From the NCBI GenBank assembly GCA_024220505.1, contig JAKZZE010000011.1, forward strand, positions 806,001 through 870,000: 64,000 bases of DNA, written 5' to 3'. The translations under genes and the position numbers were made by a program. Every line of letters begins with the position of its first letter. The first letter of the stretch is position 1. Origin of the DNA: Rhizopus arrhizus (Eukaryota > Mucoromycota > Mucoromycetes > Mucorales > Rhizopodaceae). Positions 33,543 through 43,927 of the stretch are shown here, one piece after another. The notes under the pieces are model-generated. The model was not told the origin of the DNA, did not search any database, and was given only the letters and a program-made list of their open reading frames with translations.

Positions 33543-33610
33543 GTATGGTCTGCTTACGTGCCGCAGAACCTAATGGGGTCCTCCATATGTGTATGGTCTG
33601 CTTACGTGCC
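33543..33610. repeat. 20-bp direct repeat, two copies 48 bp apart
   Basis: The 20-mer GTATGGTCTGCTTACGTGCC occurs at 33543-33562 and again at 33591-33610, exact. The spacer is 28 bp. It may be a small duplication scar or part of an unidentified element; no gene is associated. Confidence 0.8.
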
Positions 33611-34071
33611 AGCTTACTAGAGAATGTGGGAATCCTTTGTTTCTGAACTTCAATAATTGTATTATGAACACTAGACACCAAAATTTCAAATTAATTTTCT
33701 CTAATGGTTAAGGCTTCCTTTTAATGTTATATTTATTCAGGTTGATTTAGTTATTGCATCACCTGTTGGTTTTGTATCTGCTCATCCATATTACAGTATC
33801 ACAACGCATTTTCCATTGGAATCGAAATACCAAGGAGATGTCTCACAATAGAAATGAAACAAAATCCAACCAATCTATAAATATCAAAGAAATAACGACC
33901 AACCCTATAAATATTTTCAAGCTACTGGTTATCATCTTTTCTTCTGTTTTACCCACTTTACACTTTAACAAAATTAACAAGTGGAGAATTAACTCCCAAT
34001 TCATTATTATAGTTTAATCCAATAATAATATTTATTTGTTTTTATCCACTAAAACGCGATTACATTACCAT

Positions 34072-34073
<2 letters not shown>

Positions 34074-34110
<37 letters not shown>
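34074..34110. repeat. Poly(T) tract, about 37 nt
   Basis: An uninterrupted T run in gene-poor DNA. No retroelement body is recognisable next to it. Confidence 0.85.
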
Positions 34111-34113
<3 letters not shown>

Positions 34114-37096
34114 TTGTATTTCAGTTATCAGTATATCTGTCAATGAGACATGTCCAACCTCATTGATTGAATTCTCTAAGTTTTAAGTGCCCCTTGCAAA
34201 TAATGATAGAGTTGAAGAAGCAGCCAAGGACTGCCGAGGTTGGATCCGCCACTCTCAACCGTTTTTCCAAGTTGTCAAATATAAATACTTAAAATATGAT
34301 ATGTACTGTAGTTATAGTTAAGCTATAATTACACTTATGATTCTTATATCGAGTTGATCATTTTTATATTCTTGATCTCCCAAAAACTTATTTTGTGCTA
34401 TAAAATTTTATATCGTCAAGGCCAAAAAGTTAAACCCAAACCACTGTATAAAGGAGTTTGTCCAAATTAAGTAAGGATATCGTCTGAAATGTAGTAAGAG
34501 TTCGTCCAATAAAAAGAAAGAAATCGTCCAAATTCTATTTTCCAAAAGTCTAAGTTTAAGGTTGACTTTGTCCAGAAAAAAATAGGGAAGGTCCGAAAAC
34601 CAAGTAAAAATACTGTAGTATCTTTGCTTTTTTAAAAAAAGCTGGAGGCTAATAATACAAGGATTTATGTGTTGTAAAATATCACGCGATAAAACAGCAA
34701 CAGATCGACGCGTCACTTAATAGAAAATATAGCGCAATTCCAAAACATAACATGAGTCCTCCGTTATATTTATGCAATTGAGAAAATACGCACTTATTCA
34801 ACACATTTCATTTTATGTATTAGCTTATCGTTTTCATTTTGCTCTAAAGATTCATTCAGCGTGTAGCTAACACAGTATTTAGACAAATGAATTGATTTTT
34901 TTTTCAAGAGATTTTTAGGGTCATCTGCATAACTAACTATTATTTTATATTCATGAATAGTAATAAAATAATTTAATAAACTATTGTGTTAATACGCACT
35001 GCAACGAACGATTGTATGAAAAAAAAAGCGATCAAACTCCGGATATGAAAGTATGGTGTCTGTATTCTTGTCAAGAAAAAAGACAAAGAAGCACAAATTG
35101 AAGTTTAAAGAAACAGAAGCTTTAGAAATAATGATTATATCATTTAACTATAATTTAATAAACATAATAGCTTACTAGTGCAGAGTTTCTCTCACTGGAC
35201 AATCACCAGAAACGAGCATATACAATCATTTCAAATAAAAGTCTCAACACGAAAAGCTATAATACAATCGAAGTCTCACTGAACTTGGATTGCATTGGAG
35301 TGTCAAGTAATTTTAGAAATGTTTCTATTTTCAGAACAGTCTATCATTAGATGGTTGTACACACATCAAATTCAAAATTTAAACAGATTGATACATGTTG
35401 TTTTTAGGAATCATTTACCATACTTGTGGAAAATTAACTGCATTTGCAAAAAGCGAATGGTTATTTCTTTGAGCTAGATTATCCAAAAAACAAAGCTGAT
35501 TTAACCGAACTAAATATAGTGGATGAAAAGAACTATTTCAATGTTCTCTCTAAGTATGAGGTTTCTATTATTAGTATTGATACAATTTATATAATACTAT
35601 AGTTCGTACATAATATCAAAAGCCCAGTGGTTGTGTATAATATGTTATAAAAATAGTATTACTATTCCAATATTTATTTACTAATAATTATCAGATTGTT
35701 ATGGGTGATGTACTGAAGCTGATTTTCAACCTCATTCAAGAAATAAAAGTACCAATAAATATCATGCAATCTTCATTTTCTTAGATGCAATACACGTAAA
35801 TTTAGGGATATTAGTATAAACATTGTATCAATTAAAAAGACAAGCACATGAACATGTTATTTCATTAATAAATGCGTAACTAAACTCGCTAATGTAATTG
35901 CTTTTATAATTTGACAATGCTCTTGTCAAGTTAAAAGTATGAGCTGATTCGATAAAAACCAGCTGAATCGCATTATAATTTGTCGTCTCAGGAACGTGTA
36001 AACATGCAAAAAATACTGCATACTGAACGAATTCTCTTTCGCTTGATATATTAGGAATCAATGTACTTCATTAGGGCTGCATTCATGGAAATGAATTACA
36101 AAGTTGCAATTTTACAATGCCTTACAGCAGTCTTTTCACCCATTATAATTTCTAAATAAAAGTATAGGCCAAATAAAATCGAATTAAAAGTTATGAGGAA
36201 CAACAAATGGGCGGATTGATTCTTTGCTAATTATTTTGTTTTTATTCACCTTGTTCATATGTTCATCCTGATCATAGTCCAAAGAAATATGCCCTTTATC
36301 ATATCCTTTTATTTCCATGCTTTTTTTCTTTCTTTTTTTCGTGTTAGATATGCAAGTATATATAATTCAGCAACGTTTGGCATTGAGCTTCCTTTTTTTG
36401 CATTATTTCAATAAAGTGGTATTTTTAGTTAGAATCTTTTTTATTGTTATTTCTTTCGTTGTTCATAATAATGGCAGTCCTCACTTTATTGGTTCAATCA
36501 TTCATGAACTTCAGGAACAGTATCGAAATCGATTGACTTTTCAATATTTATATACAACAGAGTTGCAATCTCATATGAATTAGACTCATTAGTGAATATA
36601 AGTTCTGCTTCAGTAAAGTATCTTGTGAAATCAATTTTAATTACAAGATAAAACTAAAAGTCTATAAAATTTATTTCATCTAAAAAATAATCTACTTTTA
36701 TTTATTGCTTTTGTCTAAAAATAAATAAGATCGCCTTTTTAATCCCAGATCACCCAAAAAAAAAAAGAAAGGTTGCAAACATCTCAAGATAATAGCTGAT
36801 TCGGTTTTTTTATGTGCAAATTCAGCTGAATTTTCCACAGTTTGGTAAATGATTTCTGAAATAGTGGATGAATTTGAATTTCAGTGGAAGGGGAAAAAAA
36901 GACCCTCCTTTATTGAAGGGAACCCACATCTTTGTAACGCAAGTAATTTCTTTATTGAAACCAAAAAAAAAACTTTTTTGATCTATTTTCTCTCTCTCTC
37001 TTTTCTTTACATTCTGGAACCTTTTCTTTTTTAATATTGATTTTAGTTGTCTTTCCTTTTTACACTTCCTTTCCTTTATTTTTTTGATGCTTCTTG

Positions 37097-38689
37097 ATGA
37101 ACCAAATAACTTTTTTTTATTTGGTCTTTATTATCGCCAGCCTTTCTTTAACATCAGGTAATATAAAATACAAAGAAAAAAAAAGTTTTATTAATTCACT
37201 TTTTACAGGTTACAACACTGAAAACCAACCTAGCTTAGCAAATTCATTAGGTAAAACTACCTCAAAGGAGGGAGTTGTTTTTATTTATCTTTTTCCTTTT
37301 GACAAAAAAAGAATATTAGGAACGTGTAAGCATGCCGAGTCAATTCACTGCTGGCACGTAACAAAGTATTTGGATCATTCAGCAGTAACTGTAATAATTA
37401 AAAAATGTACTACCCGGTCTGGGCCTCAGACAACAACAAATTGTATTCATCCTACTCCGACCAGTGTCACTAAAATGACGACAAAAGCTACATCCGCTGC
37501 ATCCAAAGCACATAAAACAAACAGCTCAATTCCAAGAGCAAAGAGTACAGATAAAACGCAAAAAACGAGTAATTCAATCTCGACGGATAAAAATACGTCT
37601 AAAGCCAAGGAAACGAGTACATCATCCCCGAGAGCAATTGCAAAGAGCTCTCATACTGTTTCAATAACAGCGACAGCGACAGCGACTTCCACTCAGACAG
37701 CAGCCTCTGCAATAGTCACATCAACCGCTACTACTGACACAGCACCGCTTGCAGCAGTTCCTACAGGAATTGGAAGCAGTAATGATGATCACAATAGCCA
37801 GAACAGTAATAGTAACAATGGCAATGCTGGGGATAATAGTAGCAACGACAATGGTGGAAATAGCAGTAATGATGATAACAATGGCAGTAGCAGTGATAGT
37901 GGCAATACTAGCGATAATAATAACGATAGTAATAATGATAATAACAATAGTAGCAGCGATGCTAGTAACAATGACAACAATAGTGATAGCAGCAATAGTA
38001 GTAGTGATAACAATGGAAATAGCAACAGTAGCAGCGATGCTAGTAACAATGACAGTAATAGTGATAGCAGCAATAGTAGTAGTGATAACAACGGAAATAG
38101 CAATGATAATAGTGACAACAACAATGACAGTAATAGTGATAGCAATGATGATGACAATGATGATAGCAATGATGATAGCAATGATGATAGCAATGATGAT
38201 AGCAATGATGATAGCAATGATGATAGCAATGATGATAGCAATGATGATAGCAATGATGATAGCAATGATGATAGCAATGATGATAACAGTAATGATAGCA
38301 GTAATGATAGCAGTGATAACAGCAATGCTAGCGAACATAGCGGTGATAGCGCTGCTAGTAACGCTGCACCTACTTCAGGCGCCGAACAACCCAATCCAAC
38401 TGAATCGACCGATCCTTCAATCTTTGGTACCAACGAGCTTCCTGTGGCAAACAACCTAAGTAACAAAGCACTAGGTATCGGACTTGGCGTTGGCATTGGA
38501 TGCCTGGCAATATTAGGTCTTGCCGCTCTCATATTTCACAACAAGCGCAAGAAACGAAACAGCCTGGAAGAAGGTGAAGATATTGGAACACGCTGGAGAC
38601 CTCAAAGCTTCATGGGCGCTGTAGCCGCTGTCGTAGCTAAATTACCACGTTCTCCTTCTCAGCGCAGTAAAGCATCTTCAAATGTGTAA
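37097..38689 (+). CDS. Secreted Ser/Thr/Asn/Asp-rich single-pass membrane protein
   Basis: From ATG 37097 a signal peptide (NQITFFYLVFIIASLSLTS) leads a short ectodomain with several Cys. A long Ser/Thr/Lys-rich, mucin-like stalk follows, then an Asn/Ser/Asp-rich region ending in about eleven SNDD repeats, a transmembrane helix (GIGLGVGIGCLAILGLAALIF) and a basic tail. The design resembles fungal wall-stress sensors of the Wsc/Mid2 kind, but no WSC domain is seen. Two stretches, 37158-37208 (51 nt) and about 37252-37320 (69 nt), have intron-like borders, lack stops and are multiples of three. Length is therefore 490-530 residues depending on splicing. Overlapping frames on both strands are repeat artefacts. 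Confidence 0.75.
   Translation: MNQITFFYLVFIIASLSLTSGNIKYKEKKSFINSLFTGYNTENQPSLANSLGKTTSKEGVVFIYLFPFDKKRILGTCKHAESIHCWHVTKYLDHSAVTVIIKKCTTRSGPQTTTNCIHPTPTSVTKMTTKATSAASKAHKTNSSIPRAKSTDKTQKTSNSISTDKNTSKAKETSTSSPRAIAKSSHTVSITATATATSTQTAASAIVTSTATTDTAPLAAVPTGIGSSNDDHNSQNSNSNNGNAGDNSSNDNGGNSSNDDNNGSSSDSGNTSDNNNDSNNDNNNSSSDASNNDNNSDSSNSSSDNNGNSNSSSDASNNDSNSDSSNSSSDNNGNSNDNSDNNNDSNSDSNDDDNDDSNDDSNDDSNDDSNDDSNDDSNDDSNDDSNDDSNDDSNDDNSNDSSNDSSDNSNASEHSGDSAASNAAPTSGAEQPNPTESTDPSIFGTNELPVANNLSNKALGIGLGVGIGCLAILGLAALIFHNKRKKRNSLEEGEDIGTRWRPQSFMGAVAAVVAKLPRSPSQRSKASSNV
38161..38283 (+). repeat. 12-bp coding minisatellite (about ten perfect units)
   Basis: The unit AGCAATGATGAT is repeated perfectly at least ten times in tandem and flanked by degenerate copies back to about 37850. 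It encodes SNDD. Unit length is a multiple of three, so copy-number change keeps the frame. Confidence 0.9.
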
Positions 38690-38737
38690 TAAATACATGT
38701 GGTTCATTGACAAAATAGGGAAGGTTACAAGTGTAAC

Positions 38738-38738
<1 letters not shown>

Positions 38739-38768
<30 letters not shown>
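38739..38768. repeat. Poly(T) tract, about 30 nt
   Basis: A T run between the convergent ends of the Ser/Asn-rich gene and the fasciclin gene. Confidence 0.8.
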
Positions 38769-38816
38769 CAATGTTTGCGGTTTTGTGCAATATTAGTGTT
38801 TTTTTTTGTTTTTGTT

Positions 38817-39825
38817 TTATGAATGAACAATAAATAATAACAATAAACTGTAAAATAAAGTTAATCTTGGCAATGTAACCGAGAGGCTTGTAGAACTAGT
38901 CACAGATGCAACTATACTTGAAACGGATGCAGGTACCGAGAGAGTACTTTCATTGGCTGCAAGGACGCGATCAATAACGTGAATGACACCTGTGGTAGTC
39001 AATAGATCCGTCTTGACTAGCCTTGCTCTGTCGTATTTGTTTCTGACAGAGAGGCTTTCATTTTTAGAAAACATCAGTGGACCATATTCCGTTTGAATGG
39101 TGTTTTCTGTTAGCATGTCGGACATGAAAATACCGTCTAATACAAGATATTTTATGACATGTAGGATAGTGCCAAACGGCATAGCGGACTGATTAGCTAA
39201 TGCTTGATTATTGGGTGCTAGGATGGTTTTATTTTGACCAGAGATGATATCTGATAAATTAAGTGATTTTAATAGTTCTTCCATACGTTGTGTCTCCTCT
39301 AAATTCGAAATTGTATCAAGTGGTGATTGAGCAGGGGCCAAAAAATTATCTATAAGATAAATCAAACCATTCTGGCATTGTAATTTGCCTGTCAATTGAG
39401 CCTGTGTGATACCTGAACTCAATTTGGCAGTATTATTGCCTGTAGGTTGGATATACAAGGTATAGTTCTGAATAGTTTGCACGGTTTGCGGAGTTGATAG
39501 AGTGTAAAGACCGTCCAAAAGAAAGAAGGTTTGTGTACTGGGTATTGAGAAATTGAGCATTCCTGATGCGATGGATTGATTGAGGGCAGTAATGTTTGGT
39601 AAAAATAAGGTCTGGTTGCTTTTTGAACTACTTAATAGGTCACGCAATTTGTCGGATAGATTCTCATACAATGGCTAAAAAATGGGGTTTAATTAAGGTT
39701 TTTTTTGTTATTTCTAAACTTACCAAGGACAATGTATGCAGTGTTTCATAAATGGTCTTGCTTGTATCGCTATACCCAATTACAGATGGTACAAATAATA
39801 CAATCAATGGCAAAATAATAAGCAT
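38817..39825 (-). CDS. Fasciclin (FAS1)-domain protein, probably GPI-anchored
   Basis: Two exons (39825-39724, 39674-38817) encode 319 residues. A signal peptide (MLIILPLIVLFVPSVIG) opens the protein. Two FAS1-like repeats follow: TLFLPNITALNQSI with NGLIYLIDNFL, and KTILAPNNQALANQSAMPF with GVIHVIDRVLA, the usual H1/H2 boxes. Many N-x-S/T sites are present. A Ser/Val-rich stretch and a hydrophobic C-terminus (LTLFYSLLLLFIVHS) suggest GPI attachment. FAS1 proteins act in cell adhesion at the surface. An alternative ATG at 39873 would lengthen the leader. The start lies 167 bp from the divergent oxidase gene. Confidence 0.85.
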
Positions 39826-39992
39826 CGAAAAACTCCCAAAAAAGTAGAGAAAAGGGAAAAAGAGGAGGAACAAAAGAAATGCGTAAAAGAATTTAATGTA
39901 GTGTAACCTTTTTTTTTTTACTCTTCATTAAATTATTATTACTGTTCCTATTCTACTCTCCCCTTTTTTGCATCTCCTACTGTTTATTATTT
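39826..39992. promoter_or_regulatory. Short divergent promoter between fasciclin and oxidase genes
   Basis: The 167 bp between the two start codons must serve both genes. They contain a pyrimidine-rich strand and A/T runs but no motif I can name with confidence. Confidence 0.4.
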
Positions 39993-41765
39993 ATGAGATT
40001 GCAAATTGCCATTTCAACTATTTTTGCTTTTTGGCCAGTTCAAGCCCAATCTCCTTTTTATTATTCTTTTGACAATAGTACTACTGACTATGAGTTTACA
40101 GGAAAAATGGAACAGAATGGAAGAACGGGAGTTGCTGCTATGCATGCTGTTTTATTAAAGTAATAACAATAGTACAAGCACACTCTTTCTCATGAATACT
40201 TACTTTTGATTACAGTGAGAAAAGTATACTCATCATTGATAAAGGTACTTGTTTCAAAGATTTATCTCGAAAAAAACTAATCTTAAATGTACAAAAAAAA
40301 AAAAGCCGAAGAAAATGAAGCCAAACTTGATTCTGGAGTAAGCGCCTATTCAACACTTTATGACATTGAAACCAACACATTCCGTACACTTGAATTGGAA
40401 ACCAACACATTTTGCTCTGCGGGCGGATTCTTAGCTAACGGTACATTTATTAGTACAGGAGGAGCAGAAAGCCGAAGTCGGTGGAATGCCCAAAGAGGAC
40501 ACCAATCCATTCGTCATTTTATGGATGGCGAGTGGCACGAGTACGGAAAGATGTATGCCGACCGCTGGTACCCAACCGTAGAACAGTTACCAGAAGGCGA
40601 CTTGATCATTATTGGAGGATCCATTGCAGGTACAAAGTGGAACACCAAAGAAAAAAACACGCCTTCCTATGAATTTTGGCCACCAAGGACATCTGAAGCA
40701 ATCACGTTAGATCTTTTATTACATACACTACCTTATAATCTGTAATATGTGTATTCTCATTTGACAAATCAAGGAACTAACCCAATCTTTGTTAGATACC
40801 CTTTTGTATTTTTATTACCAGATGGAAACTTATTCATCTTTGCATCAACAAAGTCCATTATTTATGACTACAAAAAGCATAAAGTTATTAAGGAGCTTCC
40901 TAAACTACCTGGTGTTCCACGGTCATATCCATTGACAGGTGGGGCTGTGATGCTTCCACTCGATCCTGCCAAGGATTACCAAGTAGAAATTATCATTTGT
41001 GGAGGATCTCATAGGCCACGAAGAGACAGTCCGGCAGATGATACTTGCGGCCGCATCAACCTCAGCGATAAAAATCCCAAATGGGAGATGGATACTTTTA
41101 TTCATAAGCGAGTAATGCCTGATGGTGTTATCACAGCTGATGGCAATGTGCTCTGGATCAATGGCTGTCAACGAGGTTACGCAGGCTATAATAATGCTAA
41201 CCATGATCCAACCTTTAACCCACTGATTTATGTACCCGATGAACCCCACGGTCAAAGGTGGAAACAAGGGTTAGCTGCTACGGATATTGCTAGAATGTAT
41301 CATTCAGTTGCCCTCGCCTTGCCTGATGGTCGAGTATGGATTGCTGGGTCAAACAGTGTCGATCCACCAGACATTTATGCCGAATATCCTACAGAATACC
41401 GTGTTGAATATTTCTCTCCACCTTACCTCTTTAAGACTAGACCACAAATCTCCCATGTACCTCGAGTTGTAGAATATAACACAACATTCAATATCCAATT
41501 TCATCTTGAGCAACCTGACATTGATCCTAGCAAACTGAGAGTGGCTATTATGAGACCTGGTTTTAGTACTCACTCAATGCACATGTCTCAGCGATACGTT
41601 TATCTCATTCATCAATTCCACAATGATTCTATTGAAGTGACCGCTCCTCCTCATCCAAACATTTTTCCTCCTGGCTCTGGTTATTTGGTCGTTGTATATG
41701 ATGGTATACCCAGTAAAGGTGCAGAAATGTTTATTGAAAGAGACATAAATGACCTTCAAATCTAA
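39993..41765 (+). CDS. Glyoxal-oxidase-like copper radical oxidase
   Basis: Four exons (39993-40159, 40216-40244, 40306-40741, 40796-41765) encode 533 residues. A signal peptide (MRLQIAISTIFAFWPVQAQS) shows secretion. The kelch-propeller core has TFCSAGGFLANGTFISTGG (the Cys of the Cys-Tyr cofactor), MYADRWYPTVEQLPEG (axial Tyr), MYHSVALALPDGRVWIAGSN (copper His) and a C-terminal DUF1929-like domain with PGFSTHSMHMSQRYV (second His). The family oxidises aldehydes or alcohols with O2 to give H2O2. Substrate is unknown. The third intron begins GTAATATG and removes an apparent in-frame stop. Exon 2 is only 29 nt. Confidence 0.9.
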
Positions 41766-41864
41766 AAGGGAAAAAAAAGTTATCACGTGAATAGAGTGTT
41801 AGCATAAAATGATGTAAAATAAAAACCTTTGTTTCCATTTCTTTTTAATTCTACATTTGTAACT

Positions 41865-43778
41865 ATGGAATTTAGTAATGGAGGAGCAGGTTCAGAATTT
41901 AATCCAATTTTAATGCAAGTGGCTTTACTGTGTACAACAGTAGGGTGTTGCATTTCATTTTTTTCTGTTTGGTTACATTGGAAAAATTATAGAAAACCTG
42001 TAAGTTTTCATTGGATAATAAATAACGAAGCATTTACTTTACACAATAGAATCAACAAAGACAAGTTATTCGCATATTATGGATGTATGTGACGCACACA
42101 GAGACAATGTCAACATGTTAATTAACGATAAAACATTTGTATAGGGTCCCCATCTATGGCATCAATACTTATATTTCACTCATTTCACTTGACACAGCCT
42201 TTTACATTGACACCTTTCGAGATATTTATGAAGCCTTTGTTATTTACGCCTTTTTTAATCTTTTATTAAACAAATTGGGTGGAGAGAGAGCATTGATCGT
42301 CATGCTTCACTCTCGTCCGCCTTCAAAAAACTTCTTTCCTGGTACACTTTACTCTCGAGAAATATTCGTAGGCGATCCATATACTTTTTTGTTTGTCAAA
42401 CGAGGCATTCTTCAATTTGTTTATGTCAAGCCTATCCTGGCAGTGATCACAATGATATTAAAAATAACAAACCATTATCAGGAAGGTGATTTCGGTTGGA
42501 CAAGTAGTTATCTTTATATTACATTTGCTTACAATTTAAGCATCTGGTTTTGTCTGTGGTGTTTAATGGTATTCTTTTATGCAACTAAAAAAGATCTAGC
42601 CAACTTTAGGTAACATTTCTTTTTTCTTATTTTTTAAAAAAGAAAAACCCCAAAAAAAGCTTACTTTGCACGTTATAGGCCGCTTCCCAAGTTCCTATCT
42701 GTGAAAGCAGTCATTTTCTTTTCTTTTTGGCAAGGTGTCGTTATTGCCTTACTTGTTTCTGCAGGTGTTATACCAAAAGGTATTAAAATTAGACAATAAA
42801 GAATAGACTAACTGAATTTATTGTTATTTTTTAGCTGAACACATCTCTGTGGCTATTCAAGACTTCCTTGTCTGCATTGAAATGGTTCCATTTGCTATTG
42901 CTCATGCATTTTCATTTTCATATGAAGATTATTTTGATCGAAGCGTCCATTCTGCGCGCATGCCAATTCGTGTAGCCATTGGAGATTCTGTGGGACTCAA
43001 GGACGTCTATATGGATACATTACTTACCTTTCGCGGCTCAGGCTTTAGCTACAGATCGTTTGAGCCCTCAGAAGGTGTGCCTCATATGGGCAGCAGTCGC
43101 ACTTCACGCATCATGGCCGGCTTAAGGTATTCTAACAAAACATCTAGAAAGCACTGGTTAGAACCTACCCCGCCATCCAAATATCTTCCTTCAGGTCCAG
43201 GTGAAGCTGTGTCTGAGGAAGACAAGGAACCACTCGCGTTTGATGTACCTGATCAAGATATAGAACACATGTTTGAGGCAAGCCGTCGTATAGAATTTGG
43301 TGATTATAATTACCCGGTCATTGATTTTCGAGAGCCGGCTTGGCGACAAGTCAACCCATCTCTTTATTATGGCTCGACTTCCTTCAGTGATCAGCCCAGA
43401 TTAGGTCCTCGAGAAGGGTGTATAGATCTTGTAATTGAGCAAGGAAAAGGAAACTATGTGCGTGTGGAAGATTTAGTAAGGCAGCAAAAGCAAAAAACAA
43501 AGCAGAAAAAGCAATCGCCAATGCTGACACGACCACCTCCACCAGCAATTAGAAACCATACACTTAGTAAAGTAAAAAAGGATAAAACAATAACCGATGC
43601 AGTCAAAAAACCCTCATTATCTATACCCTCTTCCCTGTCGCCTCGGACAGTCCAACGTCAAGATCATGCTTATGAACACCAGAAATTTGAACAGCAACAT
43701 ATTATACAAGAAGATGACCGGTCAAGAGAGAATTCGATACACTCTGAAGATGACGCTGTATTAAATACCAATAATTAA
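41865..43778 (+). CDS. TMEM184/DUF300 (OST-alpha-like) membrane protein
   Basis: Five exons (41865-41999, 42050-42084, 42145-42609, 42679-42779, 42835-43778) encode 559 residues. The N-terminal 300 residues contain about seven hydrophobic helices and the family landmarks IRILWMVPIYGINTYISL, YEAFVIYAFFNLLLNKLGGE, RGILQFVYVKPILAVITMIL and LSVKAVIFFSFWQGVVIALL. The C-terminal 260 residues are soluble and disordered, with Pro- and Lys-rich parts. Relatives are organic solute transporter alpha in animals and vacuolar or plasma-membrane DUF300 proteins in fungi; transport substrate is unknown. The start is ATG 41865, since the upstream frame has no ATG. Convergent with the next gene. Confidence 0.88.
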
Positions 43779-43927
43779 AAACAATAGATTTTTTGCACAG
43801 CCTAATAAAAGCTTTTAAATTGTTGATATAAAGTTTAAAGCAGGTTTAAAAATAAAGGGGGGTGGAGAAGAAAAGAACGAGAAACTTAAAAGTTTAAATC
43901 GGATAGGTGGTTATTTGTTCTTTTTAT

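Larger units (their letters stand above)
33115..37096. other. Long AT-rich gene-poor region
   Basis: Almost 4 kb without a supported gene. It holds a 20-bp direct repeat (33543 and 33591), a 37-nt T run (34074-34110), and a region at 34430-34600 with scattered GTCCAAA-like motifs beside a CACTGTA that resembles a mariner end. At 35290-36140 there are short coding-like but stop-ridden fragments. The last 100 bp before 37097 are pyrimidine-rich, as expected for a fungal promoter. Confidence 0.45.

Noticed and set aside
34400..34620. Second mariner element ending at CACTGTA near 34446
   Set aside because: One end resembles a terminal repeat, but no partner end or transposase was found within reach.
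35290..36140. Possible protein-coding gene with short conserved-looking peptides
   Set aside because: Every frame is broken by stops within a few dozen codons and no domain motif is recognisable, so it is left as gene-poor DNA.
37721..38532. Long antisense and alternative-frame ORFs over the Ser/Asn/Asp-rich gene
   Set aside because: They are poly-Ile/Met/Leu/Ser translations of the 12-bp repeat in other frames and lack signal or domain structure.
40742..40795. In-frame stop in the glyoxal-oxidase-like gene, suggesting a pseudogene
   Set aside because: A 54-nt intron with GTAATATG donor and GTTAG acceptor removes it and restores the conserved NLYPFVFLLPDGNL segment.
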